Part shown: one piece after another, positions 26,883-37,524 of the stretch
Layout of the letters: each line of letters opens with the position of its first letter
Position numbering within the stretch: the stretch's first letter is position 1
DNA from: Bacillus chungangensis
GTDB taxonomy: Bacteria > Bacillota > Bacilli > Bacillales > Bacillaceae_C
NCBI RefSeq assembly: GCF_030812995.1
Contig: NZ_JAUSTT010000006.1
Span: forward strand, 62,001 to 126,000
Length of the DNA: 64,000 nt
Direction of reading: 5' to 3'
Notes under the pieces: model-generated
Told to the model about the DNA's origin: nothing
Seen by the model: only the letters and a program-made list of their open reading frames with translations
Databases searched by the model: none
Position numbers and translations under genes: made by a program

Positions 26883-27346
26883 ATGAAATCTTTAACCGAT
26901 TTTGAAAAAATAATAAAAAAGATAAAATTGATAGTGTCCTTGTACAGAAGAATAATACCGTGATTTTTGAATATTATCGAAACAAAAAAATGAAAGAAAA
27001 ACAACATAAAATATATTCTGTTTCAAAAAGCATCTTATCCGTACTGATTGGAATTGCGATTGACAAAGGTTTTATCGAAAATGTTAACACTCCAATAATT
27101 CATTACTTTCCGGAATTTAATAAAGATAAAGAAAATGAGAGAATTACAATTAAGCATCTACTGACAATGACTTCAGGATTACACTGGCCGGGTAATAATG
27201 GTATGATACCCAGCAAAAATTGGGTCAAAGGACAGTATATTATTGTCGCACCTGACTATCAATTGGTAACGGTTTTCACAAGTAGTTTTAAAGATGGTGC
27301 AACAAGACCTTTACAATATTTTAAGGAATATCTATTAGAAGGGTAG
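26883..27346 (+). pseudogene. Broken beta-lactamase-like serine hydrolase
   Basis: ATG 26883 begins KSLTDFEKIIKK; after a frameshift near 26921 the frame reads DSVLVQKNNTVIFEYYR and the class-C-like motif SVSKSILSVLIG (SxxK). HLLTMTSGL follows, then the sequence jumps from about residue 85 to the C-terminal YIIVAPDYQLVTVFTS. The catalytic middle with the YxN motif is deleted, so the product cannot be active. Confidence 0.85.
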
Positions 27347-28128
<782 letters not shown>

Positions 28129-28626
28129 TTATAAAAATTGTTGATATAGTAAGTAGTTTTCCATATCAAAGCAAACGAAGATAACCTTCTTAATTGAAGC
28201 ATGTTCTTTTAAGCTCCTTTACGGTTTTAATCGCAATACCAGCTGCTTGTTTTTTAGGAAAGCGATACACTCCAGTACTAATATTCGGAAAGGCAATCGT
28301 TTTTAAGTCACGTTTCACTGCAAGCTCGATAGCATGTATGTAACAATTGCTTAATTGCTTCTCTTCACCATGCTCTCCTCCATTCCAAATTGGTCCGACT
28401 GTGTGAATAACCGCTTTCGCAGGAAGCTTTCCTGCCGTTGTAATCACTGCTTTTCCTGTTTCACATCCGCCAATTTTTTTGCATTCTTCTAGTATTGAAT
28501 TACCACCGGCTCGATGAATGGCACCGTCTACTCCCCGCCGCCAAGAAGTGTATGATTCGCAGCATTGACAATTGCATCAACCGAAAGCTTGGTAATATCA
28601 CCATGTACGATCTCGATACGCTCCAT
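28129..28626 (-). pseudogene. Macrodomain protein (YmdB-like) with two frameshifts
   Basis: Frame 1 from ATG 28626 reads [24 protein letters not shown] then TLLGGG. A missing G in the GGGG ADP-ribose-binding loop shifts the frame; [15 protein letters not shown] and the part encoded at 28190-28447 ([13 protein letters not shown]... [12 protein letters not shown]) follow. A second shift near 28190 leads to KKVIFVCFDMENYLLYQQFL, ending at 28129. Together this is a full macrodomain, probably an O-acetyl-ADP-ribose deacetylase. Both breaks are single-base, so sequencing error is possible. Confidence 0.85.
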
Positions 28627-28812
28627 TCATTTATCACTCCTAATGACTATAAAATGTATAGCATAATTCTTAGAATTTCTCCTTTATCTTCATATTACAA
28701 TACATAACCTGATTGTCCAGTCTGTTTACTGAAAAATGAAACAAACAGGAGCAGGAAAAGGAGCTTTCTTAATCGAAAGAAATATAATATGACTATTTTG
28801 GAGGTAATATGA

Positions 28813-29250
28813 ATGTTTATTGTAAATGTAGAGGGAGCTATTTTTAAAGAGGAGCACTGGTTAATCATTGAAAGAAGCAAAAAAGAGGAACATGCAGGGG
28901 GATTGCTTTCATTTGTTGGAGGAAAAGTCGAATCAGAAGGAAATGTATCACAGATATTAGAAAAAACGGTGATACGTGAAATATTTGAAGAAGTCGGTAT
29001 ACAAGTGAAAGATTCTCCCCAATACGTTCATAGTACCTCTTTTATTTCTGACTCAGGTGAAAGTGTGGTAAATATTGTTTTTCTTTGTACATATGATGTT
29101 GGGATCGCATTCGCTAAAAGCCCCGATGAAGTGGAGATGATAAAATGGATGACATCGAAAGAAATATTCAGTCATCCAAAAGCACCTTTATATTTAAAAG
29201 AAAGTATAAAGCTTGCTGAATCTTTCATAAAAGCTAATCATATACGATAA
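28813..29250 (+). CDS. NUDIX hydrolase
   Basis: 145 residues. The NUDIX helix is visible as GGKVE...REIFEEVGI (about 36-64) with catalytic E-E pair, but the stretch between GGKVE and REIF is four residues longer than the canonical box. WEITHER a housecleaning or ADP-ribose-type pyrophosphatase role is possible; the substrate is unknown. Good GGAGG site. It neighbours a dead macrodomain gene, another ADP-ribose-related family. Confidence 0.88.
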   Translation: MFIVNVEGAIFKEEHWLIIERSKKEEHAGGLLSFVGGKVESEGNVSQILEKTVIREIFEEVGIQVKDSPQYVHSTSFISDSGESVVNIVFLCTYDVGIAFAKSPDEVEMIKWMTSKEIFSHPKAPLYLKESIKLAESFIKANHIR

Positions 29251-29339
29251 AGCAACAAATATAAAGAGATAGTGGTTTCATTCTTGGCTAAATTAACGCC
29301 TATTTCTGATAAAAATCGATCAAGTGATATTGCCATACT

Positions 29340-30467
29340 CTATTCACCAAATAACCGCTTATGAATATCTTGGCTAAAAAGCTGTTTTATTACATCCATC
29401 ATATCTACTTGGCTTTTCATATATTCGTTCAATTTTTCCTGGTGTTTTTGCCTTTTATCTGTATTCTCTAAAAACGATAATAGCGTTTTATCAAGTTGAT
29501 CCTTTTGTAATGGATAGATTTTATTGAGGACTAAATCATGTTTAAGAAGAAAAGCTTCATTTAATTCCTCTTGGCCAGGCAGCGTATGCACAATAAACAT
29601 CGGGATATGCTTTAGAAGACATTCGCTTATCGTTACACCGCCAGGCTTTGTTAACACTAGATCCATTTGATCATATAATGAATTCATTTCTTCTTTGCAA
29701 GAAATATAAGCGATTGGAATAATATTTGGGTTTCCCAATTGATTTATTTTCTTAAATAATTTCTTATTTTTACCGCATAATACATGGTATTTAATTTTAG
29801 TTGACGGCTTATTTTTTTGAAAAAAGGATTCAATCGGAGCCACACCAAGATTTCCTGCTGCAATTAAGACATGAAATTCAGATTTCTGCTCGAATCTTTC
29901 CTTTTTCTTCTTAATTTTTGGATGTACAGGTATACCTGTTACAAAAATCCTATCCGGTTTAACGTTTTTAGATTCTAAATATTGTTTTATTTTTACACTA
30001 GGCACAAAATGTACATCAATATGTTGAATGCCCCATAGTATGTTAACAAAAAAATCGGTATAAACATTAATCACTGGAATCGATAAGTTATTTTTATGCT
30101 TAAGATGATTTAACAGATGTGACGGTAGTGAATGTGTACAAATAACAAGATCAGGCTTTTCCTTTTTCAGAAGATTTTTCAAACTATTTAAAAACAATAA
30201 CTCATAAAAGTAAAATGTTTTATTACTTTTAATACGATCGTATGCTTTATTCTTGTAAAGCCAGCTGTAAAAAGCAGGCATCGTTTGAATAGCATATAAA
30301 TATAAATTTGAAATGACTTTTTCTCCGTAGCCAAATGTATGATGTAGTATATCTACTTTTTTGCACTGAATGGAAGGATCAAGTTGTTTAAAATAGCTGC
30401 TTATTGCATCTGCTGCATGATGATGTCCAGAAGGTATTTGTAAAAAAGGTAAAAAGAGAACCTTCAT
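29340..30467 (-). CDS. MGDG synthase/UgtP-like glycosyltransferase (YkoN type)
   Basis: 375 residues. N-terminal MGDG_synth domain (KVLFLPFLQIPSGHHHAADAI, about 2-22) and C-terminal GT-B donor-binding part with DLVLTKPGGVTISECL (about 285-300). The start is ATG 30467 behind AAGGGG, not the upstream frame start. It is divergent from YkoP- and YkoQ-like genes, the same trio as in B. subtilis. It probably transfers a sugar to a lipid; acceptor unknown. Confidence 0.85.
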   Translation of the reverse strand: MKVLFLPFLQIPSGHHHAADAISSYFKQLDPSIQCKKVDILHHTFGYGEKVISNLYLYAIQTMPAFYSWLYKNKAYDRIKSNKTFYFYELLFLNSLKNLLKKEKPDLVICTHSLPSHLLNHLKHKNNLSIPVINVYTDFFVNILWGIQHIDVHFVPSVKIKQYLESKNVKPDRIFVTGIPVHPKIKKKKERFEQKSEFHVLIAAGNLGVAPIESFFQKNKPSTKIKYHVLCGKNKKLFKKINQLGNPNIIPIAYISCKEEMNSLYDQMDLVLTKPGGVTISECLLKHIPMFIVHTLPGQEELNEAFLLKHDLVLNKIYPLQKDQLDKTLLSFLENTDKRQKHQEKLNEYMKSQVDMMDVIKQLFSQDIHKRLFGE

Positions 30468-30607
30468 TCTCAACACCCCTTTTACCCTTATTATGATTAA
30501 AATCAATTCTTTCATACCGTGGTCATTTATCCTTTCATTCCCATTATTAAAATTGTCTAGATTTATTAATCATATTAGTGATGGTACTTGAAAGGAGAAA
30601 GTGCAAC

Positions 30608-31177
30608 ATGTTTATTCGATTATCTATTTTATCGATATGGAGGGTTGTTGATCCGATTTACTATTTTATGACTCGATTACAATACGTTAAAACAAATGAC
30701 AATAAAAAGGCCATTTTTAGAGTGAGGTTAACCAAATTTAAGGGCAATGATGTAGTTCTATCTGATGGCACCATCATTCATAAAAATGATATGTTATTAA
30801 AAATCCATTTGCATAACGTTCAATTGTTAAAAGAAATGCTAAAAAAAGAAAAGCACCCTCTTAGAGAAATTGCTATATATAAATTGGTTATGAGCTCTAT
30901 GCCATTCTTAGCGAAATATGTTAAAAATCATGCTGAAGAGCAAAATATTAAAGGCATCGTTGGTATTACGATGATTAATAAAGGTGTTAAGAAATTAGGA
31001 TTTGATAGTGTTTTTCCGAAAAACCCAATATATAGATGGTTCAAAAAAATATCACAGCTTCCTATCTATATGTTGTCAAATTCCCCATTTTCTATTTTTA
31101 AAATAAGTAAATACCAACCTGTATATTTATTGATGTCTAAAGAAAAGTTATTAGACAAGTACGACCCTAATCCTTAA
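30608..31177 (+). CDS. ykoP: YkoP-like protein
   Basis: 189 residues from ATG 30608 (AAAGGAG nine bases ahead). It resembles B. subtilis YkoP: a hydrophobic N-terminal patch, the KGNDVVLSDGTIIHKNDMLLKIHLHN core and a C-terminal IYMLSNSPFSIFKISKYQPVYL-type segment. The function is unknown. Context with a lipid-type glycosyltransferase and a membrane phosphoesterase suggests an envelope role. Confidence 0.78.
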   Translation: MFIRLSILSIWRVVDPIYYFMTRLQYVKTNDNKKAIFRVRLTKFKGNDVVLSDGTIIHKNDMLLKIHLHNVQLLKEMLKKEKHPLREIAIYKLVMSSMPFLAKYVKNHAEEQNIKGIVGITMINKGVKKLGFDSVFPKNPIYRWFKKISQLPIYMLSNSPFSIFKISKYQPVYLLMSKEKLLDKYDPNP

Positions 31178-31254
31178 AAAATAACGTTTCCACCATCTAC
31201 CACTAGGAACTTTATCCTATCCTTACTATAATGAGACAGTAGGGAGGGTATGTT

Positions 31255-32070
31255 ATGTCACTAACGATATTTATTTTCGCAGTTGTTGCTTTCATTGCGT
31301 TTACAATATACAAGGCTAATCAAAATACGAAAGATGTCACGATCAATACAGTCTCTATTTCACAATTAAAGCCTAATCTTTCTCAAGAAAATTTCACAGT
31401 TCTTCACTTATCAGATTTGCATCTTGAAAATATTTCTATTGCTCCTCATGAACTTTATGAAATGATTTCAAAACAGCCAGTAGATATGATTGCTCTAACC
31501 GGTGATTTCCTTGATCGAAAAAGAAGTATCCCAAAGCTTATTCCGTATTTAAAAATACTTAAGAAGGTAAATCCTTCTTATGGAATATATGCTGTATTTG
31601 GCAATCATGATTATGTTCTAAGAGAAAAGCACTTTAAACACCTAAAGAACACAATGAAAGAAAACGGTATTGTTACGTTGCAAAATGAACATATTACGTT
31701 AGATATCAATGGCAATAAAGTAAATATTATTGGAATTGATGATCATAGTACACAACGAAGCAATATCGTTAAATCTTATAAAGGACTGCCAGCAGGATAC
31801 AATTTAATCCTAACGCATGATCCAAATATTGTATTAGATTTGCATAATGTTCCATTCGATTATTTATTATCCGGGCATTTTCATGGCGGCCAAATTCACT
31901 GGCCGCGTCCATATCACCTCTTTAAAATGGGAAAGCTTGTTCAAATGAAAATGATAAAAGGCTTGCATTATTATAAAGGCAAACCTTTTTACATTAGTGA
32001 AGGATTAGGACAGACTGGTGTGAATATTCGAATCGGCAGCCGTCCTGAAATTACTTTTCATGAAATATAA
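31255..32070 (+). CDS. ykoQ: Membrane-anchored metallophosphoesterase (YkoQ type)
   Basis: 271 residues with one N-terminal helix, then a calcineurin-like phosphoesterase: LSDLHLE (about 54-60), GDFLDRK (about 83-89), GNHDY (about 115-119) and GHFHGGQ (about 208-214) supply the two-metal site. Related enzymes act on UDP-sugar lipids or lipid pyrophosphates. Start ATG 31255 with GGGAGGG. Confidence 0.88.
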   Translation: MSLTIFIFAVVAFIAFTIYKANQNTKDVTINTVSISQLKPNLSQENFTVLHLSDLHLENISIAPHELYEMISKQPVDMIALTGDFLDRKRSIPKLIPYLKILKKVNPSYGIYAVFGNHDYVLREKHFKHLKNTMKENGIVTLQNEHITLDINGNKVNIIGIDDHSTQRSNIVKSYKGLPAGYNLILTHDPNIVLDLHNVPFDYLLSGHFHGGQIHWPRPYHLFKMGKLVQMKMIKGLHYYKGKPFYISEGLGQTGVNIRIGSRPEITFHEI

Positions 32071-32256
32071 AGTAAAACTTCCATCTGATGGTTTTTTTCT
32101 CTCATCTCGTTAAGAAAATCACTTTTTTTCATGAGAGGCTGTTTGAAGAAGCTTTCCTTATCCATTTGGACATTTAACTTTCAGTTATCCCTCGTATAGA
32201 CTTCCTTGATTCCTCTAACTATTCAGGCCGAGGGTTACTGCCAGTAGATGTTAAAT
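32068..32256 (+). repeat. Structured non-coding repeat, copy 1
   Basis: It shares with 34603-34818 the blocks AGTAAAACTTCCAT, GGACATTT-ACTTTCAGTTATC, TAGACTTC, GATTCCTCT and GGTTACTGCCAGT. A stem CCCTCG (32189-32194) with CGAGGG (32229-32234) replaces CCCACCT/AGGTGGG of copy 2, so pairing is kept while sequence changes. The middle hairpins of copy 2 are missing. Confidence 0.75.
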
Positions 32257-32436
32257 AAAAAACTCTTCTTGCAACTCCAGAAATACCCTTATGAAGGCAA
32301 TTTCGTTAGCACTCTAAAAATTGGCTATTATACTAAGTTTACCAGCATAATGACTATCGTTTATTGTAAAAATAACATTGTTGAAAGAAGCTATGTTTTT
32401 TCTTTCAATCATTTTTTGCCAAAGGAGTGCTAAAAA

Positions 32437-32781
32437 TTGAATAATTTTCGCAGGATGATGACCCTTTTTAATACTGGGAGAAATCAACCATTCCTTAGAA
32501 TGTTTGGAAGACGAAGAAATAACAGAAATGGATTGTGGCTTTCATTATTGGGGCTAGGAATTGGCGCTGCAACTTTCGGATTAAGCAGGTTTCAAAATGG
32601 AAAAATGAGGCGCCCAGTTCAAAATCTTATGCAGCAATTTAGACAAAATACACAAAACGCAAATCCTATGCCAAATAAGACTGCCTTTGCCGAATTCGCA
32701 CAAGAGATTGCACCTAATAAGCAAAACTCAAATGAAATGGCACCCAATCAGCAAAAAAATCAAACAAATAATAGCAAATAA
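32437..32781 (+). CDS. Hypothetical small membrane protein, 114 aa
   Basis: TTG start behind AAAGGAG. A basic N-terminus (RRRNNRNG), one hydrophobic helix (about 33-50: LWLSLLGLGIGAATFGL), then a low-complexity Asn/Gln-rich tail. Family not recognised. Followed by a terminator. Confidence 0.65.
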   Translation: MNNFRRMMTLFNTGRNQPFLRMFGRRRNNRNGLWLSLLGLGIGAATFGLSRFQNGKMRRPVQNLMQQFRQNTQNANPMPNKTAFAEFAQEIAPNKQNSNEMAPNQQKNQTNNSK

Positions 32782-32789
32782 GTTCTTTT

Positions 32790-32827
32790 GGAGTTGGACT
32801 GACCTTTTACTCAGTTCAGCTCCCTTT
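32790..32827 (+). terminator. Rho-independent terminator
   Basis: A 13-bp stem (32790-32802 with 32811-32823) that includes two G-U pairs, followed by CTTT. Confidence 0.7.
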
Positions 32828-33449
32828 ATATAAGCAAGGTTCCCCTCACTTATCTCACCTCCAGAAAATAGTTGATCCTCTTATTTCTCAACTCAATAAG
32901 TATGTATACTTACTTCCACTCTACTAATAGCTATTTTATATCGTAGAATACGGATTAGACGTTACGTCTATCATCATTGTTAGTAGAAGTTCCATCGTTC
33001 TATCCTATTCCTTTCTATCCTATTCCTTCAAAAATCCCGTAAATAACGAGTTCATTTGCAGCTAGAAATGTTAATAGCCCTCTTTTTTCAAAGTATACTC
33101 ATCTTATGTTCGATACGTGCTTCCTAATCTAGGAAATGCTCTTCTTTTTTATCATCCTTGCTCTAATGACTTGACATAATAAGGAATGGCTTCTATTTCT
33201 TTCCTTAACATATCATGAAGACTAGCACACTCATATAATAACATGGGATCACGAGGATAAATTGCTAGAAGGGAGATAGCAGTCTTTCTTGCTTCCTCTG
33301 ACTTCCCTTCATCTGTTCATTTTCTATTGCGGTAATCAATCTCGTCCACTTTCCTTTTCTTTCTTCTCCCTATCAATTCTTGTATTTTTCTCTTCTAATT
33401 TCAGTTTCTATTCATAGAATAGTAAAACAAAGATTGAAGAGGTGAACAA
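32828..33449. other. Intergenic stretch, mostly without genes
   Basis: Apart from the TPR relic at 33152-33310 (minus strand) I see only A/T-rich sequence with a repeated TCTATCCTATTCCTT near 33000-33027, and the GAAGAGGTGA site of the next gene. Confidence 0.5.
33152..33310 (-). pseudogene. Relic of a TPR protein
   Basis: The minus strand reads EEARKTAISLLAIYPRDPMLLYECASLHDMLRKEIEAIPYYVKSLEQG and then stops. This is the pattern of a tetratricopeptide pair (Y-P-x-D-P ... A-x-x-H-D-x-L... E-A-I-P-Y-Y). No start or site remains upstream. Confidence 0.7.
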
Positions 33450-34562
33450 ATGAAGTTTAAAGCAATGATTCTTGCGCCTATTTTTTTCGTTGTTATTGTC
33501 TTCTTATCTTCTAGTTTCTTAACATCGATCGGAGGAAAATTCCTAGCTTCTTCCTTTGTTCAAAAATCTTTTCAGCATTTTCCAACAGAACTGCTTCTTT
33601 ATACTATTGGAACCGAATCTCATTTTATGCAGTCCTTCTTGCCAGAGGATAACAAAATACCAAAGGCCTCCTCTATTATTTTTCAATTTGCAACAAATTT
33701 AAGGCCATGGGACGTCCGTAGTTTTTTAGGTCGAGAATTACCTGGTTTTTTTACGTTTGATGGGGAAATATATATAGCTGGAAAAGGTACAAATTATACA
33801 AACCTGCCAATTGAATCTTCACCTCCCATGGATGAATTGTTGCAAGAGAGCGAAATTGACGAAGCACAATTAATAACAGAAGAACAAAATGAAAACATTT
33901 CTCCAGAAAATACAACAAACGGAAGAAAAGTCCTTTATATTTATCACTCACATAGTTACGAATCTTTCAAACCACTGTTAAAAGACGGGGCTGTCAACAG
34001 TTCTAATGAAAAAGTGAATGTGATCGCAGTTGGAAAGAAAATGAGTGAGGAATTGGAGAAAAGAGGCATCGGAGTGATTCAAGAAGGAACCAATATGACA
34101 GATGCTCTACATAATAGAGGCTGGAATGCAAATAAGGCTTATATCCTTTCGAGAGAATTGGTGGTGAATGCATTAGCCAATCATAGTGATTTGACAAATA
34201 TTATTGATATTCATCGTGATTCACAGCCAAGAAACGTTACAACAACAACAATTAATGGCGAAGAATATGCAAGATTGTTCTTTGTTGTCGGGAAAGAACA
34301 TCCTGATTATGAAAAAAAGCTCCAGCTTGCAGAAGAGCTTAATAATAGACTGGAAAATAAATATCCGACCATTAGCCGCGGGGTCATGATCAAAAGTAAA
34401 TTTGATGGCAATGGCTTATATAATCAAGACCTTGCACCTAATGCACTGTTATTAGAAGTAGGTGGCGTTGATAACAACTTAGAAGAATTATATCGGACAG
34501 CTGAAGCCTTTGCAGAAATATTTAGTGAATATTACTGGGAAGCAGAAAAAGTAAATCACTAA
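33450..34562 (+). CDS. Stage II sporulation protein P family
   Basis: 370 residues with an N-terminal anchor helix (about 5-25) and a SpoIIP domain from about 150: VLYIYHSHSYESF (metal-ligand His), NIIDIHRDSQPR and LLEVGGVDNNLEE are the family's blocks. SpoIIP is an amidase and endopeptidase that removes septal peptidoglycan during engulfment. Gene context here differs from the gpr-spoIIP locus, so this is likely a paralogue. Start ATG with GAAGAGGTG. Confidence 0.88.
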   Translation: MKFKAMILAPIFFVVIVFLSSSFLTSIGGKFLASSFVQKSFQHFPTELLLYTIGTESHFMQSFLPEDNKIPKASSIIFQFATNLRPWDVRSFLGRELPGFFTFDGEIYIAGKGTNYTNLPIESSPPMDELLQESEIDEAQLITEEQNENISPENTTNGRKVLYIYHSHSYESFKPLLKDGAVNSSNEKVNVIAVGKKMSEELEKRGIGVIQEGTNMTDALHNRGWNANKAYILSRELVVNALANHSDLTNIIDIHRDSQPRNVTTTTINGEEYARLFFVVGKEHPDYEKKLQLAEELNNRLENKYPTISRGVMIKSKFDGNGLYNQDLAPNALLLEVGGVDNNLEELYRTAEAFAEIFSEYYWEAEKVNH

Positions 34563-34602
34563 CCATTTCTTTCCCAGCTGTTGGCAACTTGAGATTTTTA
34601 AA

Positions 34603-34818
34603 ATAAAGTGAAACTTCCATGAGTGGGGGTTTTCTCTTATCCCACTGATAAGAAGTAGAACAAAGGCTAAGGTCGCAACGTCCTGTTGCAACGCCTTTGT
34701 GACCGACATCCTGTCGGCCCGAACCAATCGGACATTTGACTTTCAGTTATCTCCCACCTAGACTTCTTCGATTCCTCTTAAATCTTGAGGTGGGGGTGTT
34801 ACTGCCAGTTAGATGTGG
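34603..34818 (+). repeat. Structured non-coding repeat, copy 2
   Basis: About 215 bp with at least five perfect stems: AGTGGG/CCCACT (34622-34646); CAAAGGC/GCCTTTG (34661-34667, 34693-34699) enclosing GCAAC/GTTGC (34675-34689); CCGAC/GTCGG (34703-34717); CCCACCT/AGGTGGG (34753-34759, 34788-34794). No ORF. It shares its end blocks with copy 1 and its AGTGAAACTTC...GAACAAAGGC...TCGCAAC part with copy 3. Confidence 0.8.
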
Positions 34819-34826
34819 GATAAACA

Positions 34827-34862
34827 CCCCACTAGTAGAAAACAACGATTTTGCTAGTGGGG
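34827..34862 (-). terminator. trp operon terminator
   Basis: CCCCACTAG (34827-34835) pairs with CTAGTGGGG (34854-34862). It lies 16 bases after the trpA stop on the minus strand. Confidence 0.8.
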
Positions 34863-34878
34863 CTCGAGTAAACCTATT

Positions 34879-35673
34879 TTATAAAATCGGAAGATTAGAT
34901 TTTTTAGCAGCGGCAATGAGTTCTTTGATTTGCTCACGCTCGTCTTGATGGAGCAGCTCAACAATCTTACTGCCAACAACGACACCATCGCAATAATTGC
35001 TGAGCATACGCACTTGTTCTGGTGTAGAAACGCCGAATCCTGCAAGCACTGGCGTTGCTGTCATTTGTTTTAACTGTTGTAAATATTGGCCAATCTCTGT
35101 ATGGTAAGACGTTCGTGCTCCGGTCGTGCCGGTAACGGTAACAGCATAGAGAAATCCTTCTGTCCGCGCCGCGATTTCTTGTTGTCTTGCAGCAGGGCTC
35201 GTAAGAGAAACGAGGCGAATAAGGGCTATTTCATATCTTTCTAAAGCGCCTGTTACAAGTATTTCTTCTTCTAATGGCAAATCAGGAATAATGAGTCCAT
35301 CGACACCAGCTTTTGCACAAGCTTGTGCAAAATCATCAATGCCATATGCATAAATCGAGTTGATATACATCATCATGACTATCGGAATTTTTCTCGTTTC
35401 TTTAAATCTTTCCAGCTCGTGAAGAATATCGGTTAAAGTTGTTCCGTTTTCTAACGCACGCTTTCCAGCAGCTTGGATCGTAGGGCCATCTGCAACAGGA
35501 TCAGAAAATGGAACACCGACCTCGACTGCGGCAGCGCCGCTTTTTTCTAGTAAGAGTACTTGTTCTTCTAGTTGATCGACGCCGCCGTCGCCTGCCATGA
35601 TATAAGGAACAAAAGCTTTATGACCTTCGTCTTGTATTTTTTGAAACGCTGTTTCTAGTTTTTGTTTACTCAT
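34879..35673 (-). CDS. trpA: Tryptophan synthase alpha chain
   Basis: 264 residues, TIM barrel. [21 protein letters not shown] contains the catalytic Glu, and [12 protein letters not shown] the catalytic Asp. It cleaves indole-3-glycerol phosphate to indole in complex with TrpB. ATG 35673 lies within the end of trpB (ATGAGTAA) behind GGAGGTGG. Last gene of the operon. Confidence 0.97.
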   Translation of the reverse strand: MSKQKLETAFQKIQDEGHKAFVPYIMAGDGGVDQLEEQVLLLEKSGAAAVEVGVPFSDPVADGPTIQAAGKRALENGTTLTDILHELERFKETRKIPIVMMMYINSIYAYGIDDFAQACAKAGVDGLIIPDLPLEEEILVTGALERYEIALIRLVSLTSPAARQQEIAARTEGFLYAVTVTGTTGARTSYHTEIGQYLQQLKQMTATPVLAGFGVSTPEQVRMLSNYCDGVVVGSKIVELLHQDEREQIKELIAAAKKSNLPIL

Positions 35674-36871
35674 GTTCTCCACCTCCAATAATTGATTTTA
35701 CAGCTTCAACATCTTTGTCTCCACGTCCAGATAAACAGATGACAAGCGATTGCTCCTTCGTCATTTCCTTCGCTAACTTTAGACTGTAAGCAACAGCATG
35801 AGAACTTTCCAACGCAGGGATAATTCCTTCTGTTCTTGACAGCATTTGAAACGCAGCAAGTGCTTCTTCGTCTGTAATCGATGTATAATGAATCCGTCCC
35901 GTCTCCTTTAGATAACAATGTTCTGGTCCAACACCAGGATAATCTAGCCCAGCTGATACAGAATGTGCTTCTTGAATCTGCCCGTGCTTATCCTGCAGCA
36001 AATACATCAGTGTTCCATGTAAAATACCGATTTTGCCTTTCGTCAACGAAGCCGCATGCTTATCTGTATCCAGTCCAGAGCCTGCTGCCTCTACTCCGTA
36101 TAGCTTCACCGCTTCGTCCTCCACAAATGGATAAAACATCCCCATTGCATTACTTCCGCCTCCGATGCAGGCAACGACAGCATCGGGAAGTTTTCCAGTC
36201 TGCTTTACAATTTGCTGCTTTGTTTCTTCTCCAATGACACTTTGAAAATCGCGAACTATTTTAGGGAATGGATGCGGCCCTAGAACCGATCCCATAATAT
36301 AGTGTGTATCCTCTACATGTGCAACCCAATAGCGTAAGGCCTCATTTACAGCATCTTTCAGTGTTCCGCTCCCTTGCCTCACCGATTTCACAGTGGCTCC
36401 GAGCAGTTCCATACGGAATACATTTAGTTTTTGGCGGCGAATATCCTCTTCCCCCATAAAAATGATGCATTCAAGTCCTAAAAGTGCACTAACTGTTGCT
36501 GTTGCAACACCATGCTGTCCTGCTCCCGTCTCTGCAACGACCTTCTTTTTCCCCATGCGCTGCGCTAATAGTGCTTGACCAATCGTGTTGTTAATTTTAT
36601 GAGCGCCTGTATGATTTAAATCCTCTCTTTTTAAAAAAATGTTAGGTCCACCAAGTTTCTTTGTTAGATTTTCAGCAAAATAAAGCGGAGTTTCGCGGCC
36701 GATATATTGCCGTAAATAATCGTTCATTTTCTCGGCAAATGTTCGGTCTTTTATTGCTTCTTCATATGCTGCTTCTAATTCCAGGACTGCTTGTATCAAC
36801 GTTTCTGGAATAAAGCGTCCACCGAATTTTCCAAAATGTCCATGTTGATCAGGAAGTGTATAAGTCTTCAA
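35666..36871 (-). CDS. trpB: Tryptophan synthase beta chain
   Basis: 401 residues, PLP-dependent. [15 protein letters not shown] carries the PLP lysine; the GGGSNAMG loop binds the cofactor phosphate. It condenses indole with serine. The start is TTG 36871, inside the end of trpF, since the next in-frame ATG would remove conserved residues. Confidence 0.97.
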   Translation of the reverse strand: MKTYTLPDQHGHFGKFGGRFIPETLIQAVLELEAAYEEAIKDRTFAEKMNDYLRQYIGRETPLYFAENLTKKLGGPNIFLKREDLNHTGAHKINNTIGQALLAQRMGKKKVVAETGAGQHGVATATVSALLGLECIIFMGEEDIRRQKLNVFRMELLGATVKSVRQGSGTLKDAVNEALRYWVAHVEDTHYIMGSVLGPHPFPKIVRDFQSVIGEETKQQIVKQTGKLPDAVVACIGGGSNAMGMFYPFVEDEAVKLYGVEAAGSGLDTDKHAASLTKGKIGILHGTLMYLLQDKHGQIQEAHSVSAGLDYPGVGPEHCYLKETGRIHYTSITDEEALAAFQMLSRTEGIIPALESSHAVAYSLKLAKEMTKEQSLVICLSGRGDKDVEAVKSIIGGGEHE

Positions 36872-37502
36872 GATTTTTCCGCCTCTCTAATAGTTTGTAA
36901 GCTTGCTTTGCTTTATGAATAAATGCCTTGATTTTATCAGGGTCTTTTTTTCCGTTTGTTTCAACACCACTGGAAACATCGATTGCAGCTGGCTGCACGA
37001 TGGAAATAGCGGTTTCTATATTCTCTGCATGCAATCCCCCTGCAAGCATCACCTGTTCGCGAGCGATTCCGTGATCTTTCATAAGCGACCAGTCAAAGGT
37101 TGTGCCATTCCCGCCTCGATATCGTCCAGTTGGACTGTCGACTAAATAATAATCACAATCATATGATGATAATCCCACGATATCTTCCTGACATTGAATA
37201 CCAAATGCTTTAATCGTTGGCAGTGGGATCTGCTTGCAAAATGCTGCAGGTTCGTCCCCATGCAACTGAATGATATCTAAATCAACCTCTTTTGCAATCT
37301 GGAGGATGTTTGTTAACGACTCGTTGACAAACACACCGACTTTTTTCACATTGTTTGGTATCGTGCTGGCGATTTCTTTCGCTTTATAAGGGGCTATTTT
37401 TCGTTTGCTATCAGCAAAAACAAAGCCAATGAAATCAGCTCCAGCCTTACTCGCTGCTTTAGCTCCTTCCATATTGGTAATCCCACAAATTTTAATGATC
37501 AC
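36849..37502 (-). CDS. trpF: Phosphoribosylanthranilate isomerase
   Basis: 217 residues. [11 protein letters not shown] holds the catalytic Cys at the N-terminus, and [18 protein letters not shown] holds the Asp/loop region. The GTG start at 37502 is set by AAAGGAGAG; the longer open frame runs into trpC. Catalyses the third step of the pathway. Confidence 0.95.
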   Translation of the reverse strand: MIIKICGITNMEGAKAASKAGADFIGFVFADSKRKIAPYKAKEIASTIPNNVKKVGVFVNESLTNILQIAKEVDLDIIQLHGDEPAAFCKQIPLPTIKAFGIQCQEDIVGLSSYDCDYYLVDSPTGRYRGGNGTTFDWSLMKDHGIAREQVMLAGGLHAENIETAISIVQPAAIDVSSGVETNGKKDPDKIKAFIHKAKQAYKLLERRKNLEDLYTS

Positions 37503-37524
37503 CCATCTTCTCTCCTTTCCTGCC

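Noticed and set aside
34603-34818. Repeat copy 2 as a CRISPR-like array or tRNA
   Set aside because: The stems differ from each other, no equal-length spacers exist, and no cloverleaf with a TTCGA loop and CCA end can be drawn.
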